Assembly: GCA_034336665.1 (NCBI GenBank)
Contig: CM067570.1
Location: forward strand, 22,587,002-22,651,001
Direction: 5' to 3'
Source of the DNA: Luscinia megarhynchos
Lineage: Eukaryota; Chordata; Aves; Passeriformes; Turdidae
DNA: 64,000 nt
The notes below the pieces were generated by a model, which was not told the origin of the DNA, did no database searches, and saw only the letters and a program-made list of their open reading frames with translations. Made by a program: the position numbers and the translations under genes. Below, piece by piece: positions 43,201-50,136 of this stretch. The stretch's first letter is position 1. Each line of letters begins with the position of its first letter.

Positions 43201-45478
43201 GCCTGTCACTCAGCATCCAAGTGCCACTGTTTCTCTAATCTGCTCTCAGGAATGCCAAAATCTGATTTTAGGACTGTTACTTAACTAAAATATTCCTAGA
43301 TCAAGACAAGCTGTTTTAATCTTACAATATCATTCCCAATGCAACTTACATCAATTAAGATTCAATTAAAATGTTTGTGGAATATCTACTTCAGATTTAC
43401 AGGGAGCTTACTTGTGTTCACAGCTGTTATAACATAATCAAACTTTTCACAATATTGCAGAATTTAAAAAATGAATTGATATTCCAAAATGAATTGACAT
43501 TCCTTAATGTTTAGCAATAACTGAGGGCTATCGGATTTTTTCACTTGCCACTGATGTATAAAGTAGAAAAACCTGTGCCTTTACTGCTGCTGTCAGAAGC
43601 ATGTTTTTCCTGTGAAGAAGCCTAATTTTCAGAGAATTATAGAATATCCTGAATTGGAAGGAACCCACAAGGATGAAAGATCTGATACACTGACAAAGGC
43701 TGAACAGAATTTATCCTGTGTGGAGTTTAACCTAACCACCATACTGCAATAGGAGGCACAGGCAGCTACATCAGCTGTTGTACCTGAACTGTAATGACTT
43801 GAGGAATTTTCTGTGGTCGTATCACACTTACCTTCAGCTTGGATAGGAGGAATTCATGATCTTGAAGTAATTTTTTAGTCTCATCTTGATTGCTGCCAAT
43901 TTCTAATATATTCGGTGTTGATTCCACTAGCTGGAGCTTCACCCATTTCCCACACTGAAACAAACAAACAATTTCAGCCTTCAGAACACACCAGGTTTCC
44001 TTCATTTCTGTACTCACACAGATTCTCAGCTCACACACACTTTCCATGGTCATAGGGACAACACACCCAATGAAGTCACAGAGAATACAGTGTAAACTTC
44101 GGTTTGAAACAGACAACAAAATCCCAGACTAGTGTTATGCAGAAGATGCTCCAATATTGATTTTGCCCATGAAGAATAAAATTACCACAGTGAGCCAAAT
44201 TTTTTCTCTGACTCCTCTCCCCTTTCAGCTGAAGGTGACACAGATAGCTCAGTGAATTTGGTGGGCGAGGGGGGCAGGCAGAAGTAACAAATCCATTACA
44301 GCAGATGCACAAACCATAGCCTCAGCTCTTATTTCTACCCGAGGTCCAATGTACCTCTGTACTGAATGCATGGAACGAGACATTGCACGGGTAGCAGCAG
44401 GGACACCTAACATTTGGATCAGGAACCGAAGGATGCTGATAAGGACCGAAGCTCTGATGTCACTGGGAGCTAGGATGAGAAAATAAATTACTTCACCCCC
44501 AGCTTGAGTCTTCTTGCAATGGAATGACCCCCCTGCAGCAGCGGACCATCTCACAGGAAGAGTGAAAACTGACCTCAAAAAAACCTTCCCACAACTGAGG
44601 TAAGCCCTCCTGAATAATCACCTGGATTAAGGTGATAACGAGTTGAGTTGTCACCTACTGTGCATTACAAACACACTCTAATGGCTGAGGCTAGTACGTT
44701 TTCCAGGTTGCCTGGACAATGAAAAATCAAAGTGCCAATAAATTCCAGCTGGGATTCATTACAAGCATCCAGATTTACTCCCAAAGCCGAATTTTATGCC
44801 AACTGAAGGTGTGGGTTCTGGCTCACAAAACAGGCCTTTTGGTGCTTAAAAACACCACTGTATGAACACAAGGGCTTTGCTGAAGCAAGTGGGACTGTGG
44901 AATCACAGCTTTCAAAAATAACTACTCAGTATTAAGTTTAGACTCTTGTTTTTCCCCCAGAAAATACCTCATCTGTGGAGTTCGTGGAGCCACTTGTAAA
45001 GTTATTGCTGAGTACAGGTTAAAATAAAATAACTCAAGGAGGCTTAACTACAATCATCATGCTTTAAACACATTTTTATGCCACTCTTCATTCACCTCTT
45101 TTTAAACAGCGTAAGAATTCCTCCCCTCTAAGACACTATATGTATTTTGACCAAACTACTTATCCTATTTGAAAAAATACCACCAACAGCCCAAAACCCA
45201 CTGTGAGCAGAAACAAACGTAAACTTCCAAGGAAAGTCTATTAGACATTGACTAATCAAACTGCCTCGCTGCATCGTTTTGTGCCAGCTCCTCCTTTGCC
45301 CGAAGATTTGAGGGGAGAGGAGCCCGGAGCGGCAGAGACAGGCGCAGGGCTGCCTTACCTTGAGCACAGCTATCACAAGGCTGGCATCCCCAGCCTGCAC
45401 AGCCACCGAGCTGACGGTGGTGGTGGAAGGCTCCTGCTCCGAGCCGGCCCCCTCTGCCGTGGTGCTGGCTGCATCCAT
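388..45478 (-). CDS. CCDC141: CCDC141 (CAMDI), 24 coding exons, 3' end missing
   Basis: Whole-gene entry; exons are listed separately. In mammals the product is a centrosomal and cytoplasmic coiled-coil protein that binds DISC1 and myosin II and is needed for migration of cortical and GnRH neurons; it is also expressed in heart and muscle. Joined exons give 1,483 codons plus 2 nt with no internal stop, against about 1,500 aa for the human protein as I recall it. The N-terminus has an AVQAGD...VIAVLK motif, followed by about 1,080 residues of helical spectrin-like coiled coil. After these come an acidic, Ser-rich linker with [14 protein letters not shown] and then the first half of an Ig domain ([22 protein letters not shown]). 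Every internal boundary has AG/GT and phases agree throughout. The remaining Ig exon or exons lie beyond base 1. Identification rests on recalled similarity to human CCDC141 along the whole length and on SESTD1 being the neighbour. Confidence 0.95.
4038..4121 (-). CDS. CCDC141: CCDC141 exon 23, variable linker (residues 1156-1183)
   Basis: 28 codons, [16 protein letters not shown] to PPGTKQ. Acceptor TTTCTTTCAG|ATG, a good pyrimidine tract; donor CAA|GTATGT. Phase 0/0. It lies between exon 22 and the large final exon seen here. I recall no clear human match, so RNA data should decide it. Confidence 0.6.
4749..4844 (-). CDS. CCDC141: CCDC141 exon 22, variable linker (residues 1124-1155)
   Basis: 32 codons, [20 protein letters not shown] to KVEQKQQ. 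Acceptor ATGTGGCAG|AAA, donor CAG|GTTAGT. It keeps phase 0 between exons 21 and 23 and is acidic and helical. Similarity to the human linker at this point is weak, so the call rests on splice sites, phase and position. It could be alternatively spliced or lineage-specific. Confidence 0.65.
5091..5135 (+). repeat. 23-bp tandem duplication
   Basis: TATAATTCTTCAGTATATAA occurs twice with a 23-bp period in intron 21, a simple local duplication. Confidence 0.85.
6775..6884 (-). CDS. CCDC141: CCDC141 exon 21 (residues 1087-1123)
   Basis: 110 nt. Acceptor CTTTGTAG|GT completes Gly1087, then [17 protein letters not shown] to [10 protein letters not shown]. Donor AAG|GTACAT. Marks the end of the coiled-coil rod. 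Confidence 0.93.
8094..8277 (-). CDS. CCDC141: CCDC141 exon 20 (residues 1026-1086, splits 1087)
   Basis: 184 nt, [19 protein letters not shown] to LAGQLYG. Acceptor ATCCCTCAG|TGT, donor TATG|GTGAGG, leaving one base of Gly1087. [17 protein letters not shown] matches human strongly; this is the last well-conserved spectrin-like helix pair. Confidence 0.95.
8627..8821 (-). CDS. CCDC141: CCDC141 exon 19 (residues 961-1025)
   Basis: 65 codons, [15 protein letters not shown] to LQQMMKE. Acceptor TTTAAACAG|ATT, donor GAG|GTACTG. Phase 0/0. Contains [15 protein letters not shown], conserved with human. Confidence 0.95.
9618..9758 (-). CDS. CCDC141: CCDC141 exon 18 (residues 914-960)
   Basis: 47 codons, [20 protein letters not shown] to VDTYAEKLQ. 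Acceptor CTGTTGCAG|CTT, donor CAG|GTAATA. Phase 0/0. Nearly identical to human along its length, so it is probably under strong constraint. Confidence 0.96.
13530..13679 (-). CDS. CCDC141: CCDC141 exon 17 (residues 864-913)
   Basis: 50 codons, [18 protein letters not shown] to QEDINE. Acceptor CTCCTTAG|AAT, donor GAG|GTAAAT. Phase 0/0. Human NVSAKNLQQQLELLEED lies at the same point. Confidence 0.93.
14461..14640 (-). CDS. CCDC141: CCDC141 exon 16 (residues 804-863)
   Basis: 60 codons, [20 protein letters not shown] to LSAVQQP. Acceptor TACATTTCAG|CTG, donor CCT|GTGAGT. Phase 0/0. The GVDI(L/I)S(A/S)VQ motif is conserved. Only 267 bp separate it from exon 15. Confidence 0.93.
14908..15096 (-). 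CDS. CCDC141: CCDC141 exon 15 (residues 741-803)
   Basis: 63 codons, [17 protein letters not shown] to HHIKKE. Acceptor TTTGTTAG|CAA, donor GAA|GTGAGT. Phase 0/0. [20 protein letters not shown] is the conserved core helix. Confidence 0.94.
15650..15775 (-). CDS. CCDC141: CCDC141 exon 14 (residues 699-740)
   Basis: 42 codons, [22 protein letters not shown] to IKPHYE. Acceptor CTTTTAG|ACT, donor GAG|GTGAGA. Phase 0/0. Matches the human LLQEALMPVSALDLGG segment. Confidence 0.93.
16532..16711 (-). CDS. CCDC141: CCDC141 exon 13 (residues 639-698)
   Basis: 60 codons, [15 protein letters not shown] to QIFKEQLKI. Acceptor TTTGCCAG|GTA, donor ATC|GTAAGT. Phase 0/0. [16 protein letters not shown]...KPIKQQ is a helical segment matching human EREELSLLRLAWQLK. 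Confidence 0.93.
18154..18330 (-). CDS. CCDC141: CCDC141 exon 12 (residues 580-638)
   Basis: 59 codons, [15 protein letters not shown] to CSFLNLVNV. Acceptor TTTCTATAG|GTG, donor GTG|GTGAGT. Phase 0/0. The conserved LKEFY and FLNL(V/I)N motifs bracket a variable middle. Confidence 0.93.
19198..19389 (-). CDS. CCDC141: CCDC141 exon 11 (residues 516-579)
   Basis: 64 codons, [18 protein letters not shown] to [10 protein letters not shown]. Acceptor TTCAAAG|GAA, donor GAG|GTATGG. Phase 0/0. Coiled coil; the [10 protein letters not shown] motif is shared with the human protein. Confidence 0.94.
20580..20699 (-). CDS. CCDC141: CCDC141 exon 10 (residues 476-515)
   Basis: 40 codons, [20 protein letters not shown] to LELAKQTK, lined up with human VEMSIQKISPVL...LELDIQAK. 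Acceptor ATAAAG|GTG is unusually poor in pyrimidines next to the AG. Donor AAG|GTAAAA runs straight into a poly-A stretch. Phase 0/0. Confidence 0.9.
20839..20998 (+). mobile_element. LTR-like remnant (avian endogenous retrovirus)
   Basis: Begins TGTCATGGTTTAAACCCAACTGGCAA...ACCACACAGCTGCTCACACACAC and continues with a GGTGGGATGG..AGAAGAAA segment. From memory this resembles the 5' end of a common avian ERV LTR family. It is degenerate, has no visible internal coding region, and its 3' limit is uncertain. Confidence 0.5.
22524..22945 (+). mobile_element. CR1 LINE 3' end, next to exon 9 donor
   Basis: About 420 bp of a 5'-truncated CR1. It starts near AAGATGATCAGAATGCTGGA and contains GGAGCACCTCTCC, GGCTTCAAACTGGAA, GAAGAAATTCTTCACC, GGCACTGGCACAGGCTGCC and GGTCCCTTCCAACCCAAACC. 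It ends in the ATTCTATGA-type tail at about 22,927-22,945. It lies antisense to CCDC141. It is moderately diverged. Confidence 0.93.
22949..23087 (-). CDS. CCDC141: CCDC141 exon 9 (residues 429-475), donor abutted by CR1
   Basis: 139 nt: [19 protein letters not shown] to SLEDHLDK. Acceptor CCATCTTAG|T completes Ser429. The donor is AAG|GTACAT, and from about intron position +4 or +5 the sequence is the tail of a CR1 element lying in the opposite orientation. If the donor is not used, the frame stays open for 72 codons of antisense CR1 down to about 22,730. Confidence 0.93.
23877..24049 (-). CDS. CCDC141: CCDC141 exon 8 (residues 372-428, splits 429)
   Basis: 173 nt beginning [11 protein letters not shown]. 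Acceptor with a long T tract, TTTTTTTTCAG|GTA. Donor ACAG|GTATCA, leaving two bases of Ser429. Contains [16 protein letters not shown], which matches the human helix ending in QVDSCSS. Confidence 0.93.
24624..24818 (-). CDS. CCDC141: CCDC141 exon 7 (residues 307-371)
   Basis: 65 codons from [22 protein letters not shown] to FFHAAGK. Acceptor CCCACTAG|GAA, donor AAG|GTTGGT. Phase 0/0. Coiled coil with the conserved [11 protein letters not shown] helix. It is separated from exon 6 by a 6 kb intron. Confidence 0.94.
29741..29753 (+). repeat. (TC)n microsatellite
   Basis: Short TC run in CCDC141 intron 6. Confidence 0.8.
30814..30933 (-). CDS. CCDC141: CCDC141 exon 6 (residues 267-306)
   Basis: 40 codons, starting [13 protein letters not shown] and ending [10 protein letters not shown]. 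Acceptor TTTAATTAG|GTA, donor AAA|GTAAGA. Phase 0/0. Shorter than the usual ORF cut-off, but frame, flanks and similarity (human VTCWFQK at this point) support it. Confidence 0.92.
33052..33305 (-). CDS. CCDC141: CCDC141 exon 5 (residues 182-266)
   Basis: 254 nt. Acceptor TTCTTACAG|AA, donor CAG|GTAAGA. It encodes [13 protein letters not shown]...[26 protein letters not shown]...QENQ, one of the best conserved stretches of the protein and a typical spectrin-repeat helix with many charged residues. Confidence 0.96.
33545..33562 (+). repeat. (CA)n microsatellite
   Basis: Short CA run flanked by TATA in CCDC141 intron 4. Confidence 0.85.
35460..35568 (-). CDS. CCDC141: CCDC141 exon 4 (residues 146-181, splits 182)
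   Basis: 109 nt, beginning [18 protein letters not shown]. Acceptor TTAATGCAG|TTT, donor AGAG|GTACAA. The exon ends one base into Glu182, so its length is not a multiple of three. Exon 5 compensates. Confidence 0.94.
36673..36864 (-). CDS. CCDC141: CCDC141 exon 3 (residues 82-145)
   Basis: 64 codons, [15 protein letters not shown] to FFENALE. Acceptor CCTTCTCAG|GCT, donor GAG|GTTTGT. Phase 0/0. The heptad-like helix with [15 protein letters not shown] is strongly conserved with human CCDC141. Confidence 0.95.
39145..39365 (-). mobile_element. Old CR1 fragment in CCDC141 intron 2
   Basis: Degenerate reverse-oriented CR1. The order of motifs CTTGGGATCATCTGTCTAACCC, TTAAATATCCCTAACAATGG, AATTCCAGAACTTTCC, CCTAATATCCAG and CTTGTGTCTCTTGAT follows the reverse complement of the CR1 3' region. 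It lies in the same orientation as the gene and is more diverged than the other copies. Confidence 0.75.
43630..43735 (-). mobile_element. Short CR1 3' fragment near CCDC141 exon 2
   Basis: TATAGAATATCCTGAATTGGAAGGAACCCACAAGGAT is the reverse complement of an avian CR1 3' tail. Only about 100 bp can be followed, the latter part weakly. It lies in intron 2, about 100-200 bp downstream of exon 2. Confidence 0.7.
43832..43954 (-). CDS. CCDC141: CCDC141 exon 2 (residues 41-81)
   Basis: 41 codons beginning [12 protein letters not shown] and ending LLSKLK. The acceptor reads TTTCAG|TGT and the donor is AAG|GTAAGT, a consensus site. Phase 0 at both ends. The segment [16 protein letters not shown] is the conserved start of the coiled-coil region. 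Confidence 0.95.
44046..44486 (+). pseudogene. Protein-like tract in CCDC141 intron 1, possible old viral nucleoprotein fragment
   Basis: One plus-strand frame stays protein-like for about 146 codons with only two stops (tag 44,130; tga 44,253), ending at TAA 44,484-44,486. The last 76 codons are open and end ...[17 protein letters not shown], then ARMRK. Composition is protein-like, with [15 protein letters not shown] and a basic C-terminus, and the stretch is GC-richer than the intron around it. My unaided impression is a decayed bornavirus-type nucleoprotein C-terminus, but a retrocopy of a cellular gene or chance cannot be excluded. It has no visible start codon context, poly-A tail or target-site duplication. 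It lies antisense to CCDC141 and would be spliced out. Confidence 0.35.
45359..45478 (-). CDS. CCDC141: CCDC141 exon 1 coding part (residues 1-40)
   Basis: ATG at 45,478, then an acidic/Ser-Thr leader and [20 protein letters not shown], which matches the conserved vertebrate N-terminus. The donor is AAG|GTAAGG and the exon ends in phase 0. The start is chosen because the conserved block follows at once and the two upstream ATGs are out of frame. The exon sits in a small GC- and CpG-rich patch. Confidence 0.92.
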
Positions 45479-45531
45479 CAGAGCGCCCGGAGCCGCTCCC
45501 TGCGCTCCGCTCTCATTCCAGAGCGGCTCAT
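45478..45531 (-). other. Upstream ORF overlapping the CCDC141 start (TGATG)
   Basis: A 17-codon ORF (MSRSGMRAERRERLRAL then TGA) begins 53 nt upstream of the CCDC141 ATG in another frame. Its stop shares the A of the main start codon (TGATG). It holds a second in-frame ATG at 45,516. The arrangement suggests control by termination-reinitiation, provided this leader is in the mRNA. Confidence 0.55.
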
Positions 45532-45555
45532 TCAGCGAGACCAGCGCTGATCAGC
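45479..45555 (-). promoter_or_regulatory. CCDC141: CCDC141 5' UTR with possible upstream acceptor
   Basis: Reading the minus strand upstream of the ATG, the GC-rich leader is preceded by a pyrimidine run ending TTTTGGCAG|GCTGATC, a credible 3' splice site with AG at 45,556-45,557. If used, the coding start lies in the second or a later exon and the true promoter is further upstream. If not, transcription starts within this CpG-rich patch. Confidence 0.5.
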
Positions 45556-48500
45556 CTGCCAAAAGGAAAGAGCAGCAGGTTAAAAATAGACAATCCATTG
45601 AGTTTATCGTTCTTGAGAGAGATTTGACACACCCCTAGTTTGGTAGCGTTAAGCTGCCTGCTCTTTTTTGTCTCCGTCTGAAGTGTGAAGGGTTTCTTCC
45701 ATGGGCATCGCCTGGCACCAGCTAACCAAATCAAAGAAAGCTCTCAAATTAAAACAGCTAGAAAAAGAATTACCATTGATTCTATACTGACAGACCCAGT
45801 GTTATGATGTTTCAAACATGCCACCATCAAATCTGCATTTTCACATTATACCAGCAAAATACTTTCTCACTTACTAGTTACTGAATATATACATTCAACA
45901 TGATTCTTCCACTGAATCATCTTTAAACAGGATGAACATGTGTATATAAGCTGAATGCTAAATCAAAACAGGGGATTTTTAATCCAAAAATACTTAAAGG
46001 TATAGTGACCAGAACAAACAGAGAAGGAAACCAAGTACCTTGAAGTCTTCAGGAATATTTATTCCTAAGATTAAGATAATTTACCTGCTTTTCAATTTAA
46101 TGGTTAAATTCTCTCTAGAGTCTTAATTTTGTTCTAGATGAGCATAAGGAAGACCTCTCTAATAGCTGCTTAAACACTACTGAAGTTTTTTATTCAGTGT
46201 GGGGAATTGTTTGACACATTTAGATTACAATATTGGTTTGACATATTAATTTTATTGCCATTAGTCCATAGCATGCCACAAGTAGCCCACACTCTGGGAC
46301 AGCAGCTGCTGGGTTTCCTTCCACAGAACAGCTGAGAAAGTGACACTGGTGTTTAGGCTTGCAGGTCACTCTGGAGAAACAATTCCACCCCAGAAACTAC
46401 ATGCATAAGTCTCCCCTAAGCATCTGCTTGCTTGGTTTGTTTAAAAATATGCAACATCTAAATATATTTTTATATAAACTAGATTTCTAATTACATAAAG
46501 AACGTACACACCTGCAATGGAACCAACATCTGGATGCAAATTCTAAAACAGTTTTGATTAGAAGCAATTTAATGTAGTTACAGAGAATTTCAATTTATTT
46601 GTCCAGGTGGGATTTTTGTTCGTTCATTCCTCCCCCCTCCAATTATTGGCAGATTATAATCTTAGTCTGAGCACCACCTTCAAACCATGAGTTTCAAACA
46701 GGATATGAAGAAGCACTTTATTGTGGTTTGTGCTGAACAAAATGGGCTTGGCAAAGCAAAACCCATCCCTTGTGCCAAAACACAACCATGAACCCTCAAG
46801 CTGCCAACCAAAGAAAAAAAATATACAGTTTTCTGGAACTATTTGTAACACCTGTAAGAGGCCCAGGGACCCTGCCACTGAAATATTAGATGGATCTCCT
46901 TGGGATTTGTATGTATTCCTGTAATAAGTATGGCAAAAAAAATTTGGAAATTTAAATCCCAACACAAAACGTGGGAGACTTTTAGAAGTCCTAAAGAAAA
47001 CTTCAAAACTGAAACATAAGAGAGCCCTATTTTGGTTTAAATGGAAGGTAGTTCCATTCTACAAAACCTGCCTAAACACTCCAGCTTTCAAAATAAATAT
47101 TCCAGAAGACAAGAAACTTTGGATTTTTATCCTGCAGGCAAGACTGCACATGGAGGACAATCAGCACTTGGCTGTTGGTTAAACTAATTAGGAAAAAACA
47201 GCCAAACATCTTTTTACTCTTACAAAAGGAGTTACAAACCAATTTTGGTATTATGTCCTTGAGTTTTTGTTCTCTCAGAAGAGCATTCTAAGAGTATTTT
47301 TTCGTGGCACAATTTGGGCCAATCCATCATCTCCCTGGGGTAGCCAGACATAAGAGCTGTTTTTCACTCAAGTTAAATGAAGTATCATTTTTCATAGTGC
47401 TGACAGCTGGAAATAAGGGAAAAATGCCACACTCAAGAAGCTGACTACAAGCAAATTTGGCAACAACTGAGACAAGTGATTCAGAACATCTCATAACAAA
47501 CGCATGGATATTGTATTTATTCATCTTCTATGCTAAGCACAGAAGATAGAGACAGGGAAACATCAGAGTAGTGGCAGAATAAAAGTTATCAAGGAATCAA
47601 AACATACCTTAAAACATAACCCTGGGAGGAAAAAAAAAAAAAGAGGATTTGGCATTGAGCAGTTTCAGCTGTGTCCAAGGGAACAAAATTTAACAAGCAT
47701 GCCTTTCTCTGTGTTATTTACTTATCTGTCTGTTCCTCTGCCTGAAACAAACAAAAATCCTGGTAGCAGCCAGAAAAAGGAAGGCTATTTGTGTCAGGAG
47801 GGAGAAACATTTTCACTTTGCTACTGCTATGTGAAAGAAGAGAGTAAGAATGACGAGAAGAAAGAAACATTCAACAGCTGTCCACAGGAAACAACAAAAC
47901 TGAACAAAGGAACAAAGGAAACAATCTCAGGAAAACCAAAGAAAAGATCAAGTCTCTCTAGTGTAAATAATGTCAAGTATTATCTCAACCAACTGCATGT
48001 AAAAAGGATTTGAGAGGTAAATATGATAAAATTCACTTCATTTTCAACACTTAGGGTGTCCAATCCACAGGTTTTTCTCATGTGTAGCAAAGAAAGAAGT
48101 TCACTGCCTGCAGCCCCAAAGACACAAGGTCCTTCACTCTGACTGGTTTGTAAATGTAGTGGGTCTCCTCTTTCTTCCTTGTCTCACACCTGGGAGAACA
48201 AGTTTACACAGCAAAGAAGGGAAGGCAGCAGCCCTCAGACTTCTGGGCTTCATGAGGCTTCAAAAAGCTGCTTCCACTGCACTCTGCTTCCACTGCCCCA
48301 CCTGAAACAGGGACAAAGACATCAGTCCTCTCCAAGACTGTGCTTGTTGCTTTTTACTAGTTCCTATGGTCTTATCTTTTGAGCAGGGACCATTTCCAGG
48401 TACCATCAGGAGTGAGGACATGAAAGCAAGCAGTCTTGCAAGTGCCCCAGGCTCAGAAACCAGCCATGGAGGTCACATCAAGGGTGAGCATCGAGCAAAA

Positions 48501-50113
48501 GGCAGGTTTTCCTCCTGGAAGAGGCTCCTTTTCACCCTACACTGGTTAAACAAGTTTCTAGGGTGACAAACTGGTTGAAATTCTAACCCAGTATTACTAA
48601 AGCCACAAACCAAGAATGATAAAAAGCATCCTGGCAGCAGTCAGGGCACAAAGGCAGGAAGCAGAGGTGCCTCATCCCAGAGGTCAGACATACATGGAGT
48701 ACCTGGGAGCAGACACTTGGAACATCATCTCTTTCTGAACACTGAGATGGAAAGAGGTTTTCTTGCAGAGAGCTGCCCTGGAGAGAAGAGCACAGAAGGG
48801 AACACAGCCCTTGCAGGCATTCCTGCTGCAGTGAGGGGCCACTGCTGCCAGGTTCTGGAGGCAGGACAGGAGCTGTGAGCAGGGCAAGAGGAAGGAAAGG
48901 GCCAGCCAGGGTGAATGACAGGAACCTCAGCTGGGGAAGAGCTGCAGCACAGGCAGAAGGCATTTCCCTGTCTGTTGAGAGCCCAGGAACTCAGGAAAAG
49001 GTGGCTCTAAAGCAGCCCAGGACCCTGCTGGCCCCAAAAGGAGCTTGTCCTGTCATTGCCACCAGGGAAAGTATACAAGTTCCAGTAAAGGGCTAGGAAA
49101 CAGCTGTGAAAAACTGCCTCAAGGGGTAAAAGACAACCTGCTTCTCTCCAGCAAAAATTTTAAAGAACTCACTATAGTCCATGTTGCCTGGAGTATTGTT
49201 CCAGTCCCAGAAACAATAGTTAGAGTTTAATTTTATTTTAAAACATCAAAGTACAGTGAAGAATTAAATTATTGTATATTCTCATTCTTTTTGTGCATCA
49301 CCCCAATAAAAACCTTTTTACTCTTTCTCCTTCATCACCTGTCCTGAAGACACTTCATATGACACTAAGAAATCAGCATGAAAAGAAAAAGCTACCCAAA
49401 AAGCACCATCACACAAAGCAGAGAAAATACCAAAAGGAAAGTTATCCTTGTCAGACTGAGCATCTGTGTGGAAAAAAAAAAAGCAATACTGCTAGCTGTA
49501 AAACTAGCAGTGCATCAGAGATCAAAAAACCAGCAAACAGCTTAACACTGTGCAATGGTAAGAGCAAAAATCGTTATTTGTTTGCTTCCAAGGACAACAT
49601 TATTTAAAAAAACCCATGCAGTAAACAGACATGGGGAGCAATGACAGCTGAAACATTTCAGTCCACTGGTCATCAGTTTATCATGTTTGGCTCTTTCATC
49701 CTGAAGCTTTCTTTTTTCTGTATCCTCCTTTATGGATCTTAGAAGATTTCAACAAAGTATACATGCTGTTTGTACCTAGAAGCTGCAAATAATAAATAGC
49801 ACCTAAAACTCTATTATTTATTGAATGACAGAAAAGATCCAGCAAATTTAACTAGGGTTAAATGTCATTTCAGCCTCCACATTAATTTTAAGAAAGCTCA
49901 TATAACCTTTAAATTTAGAACTTCCAAATTCTAGTGTTTGTTTATCTAAACACCTTTCTTTCTAGCATCTGTTATTTAAAAAACTGTCTTCCAGTTCTTT
50001 ACTAGTCTTATATACGAGATAAAGAAGTATGCAGCACTTAGGGACTGCTTACATTTTTATTCATTGCATTTGAATTCTAGAAAAGGGTATAACCATGCTG
50101 TTTTCAGAAATAC

Positions 50114-50136
50114 AATAATAATAATAATAATAATAA
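50114..50136 (+). repeat. (AAT)n microsatellite
   Basis: About eight AAT units in intergenic DNA. Confidence 0.9.

Larger units (their letters stand above)
24819..43831 (-). other. CCDC141 large introns 2-6
   Basis: Intron 6 (24,819-30,813) and intron 2 (36,865-43,831) are the longest. Their ORFs are short, random-looking and without splice support. An old CR1 fragment lies at about 39.15-39.37 kb and another at about 43.63 kb. A GC-richer patch at 28,500-28,720 is unassigned. Confidence 0.55.
45265..45560. promoter_or_regulatory. Small CpG-rich patch around CCDC141 first coding exon
   Basis: About 300 bp with many CG dinucleotides and high GC, in contrast to the AT-rich surroundings. This is the usual look of a weak CpG-island promoter or 5' exon. 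It contains the coding start and uORF. I see no TATA box at a suitable distance on the minus strand. Confidence 0.5.

Noticed and set aside
44249..44578. 109-codon minus-strand ORF in CCDC141 intron 1
   Set aside because: It lies opposite the protein-like plus-strand tract, has no domain, and its splice context does not fit CCDC141. Treated as a shadow.
47699..48013. 104-codon plus-strand ORF in the intergenic region
   Set aside because: Lys/Ser-rich, no family resemblance and no splice or promoter context. Likely chance.
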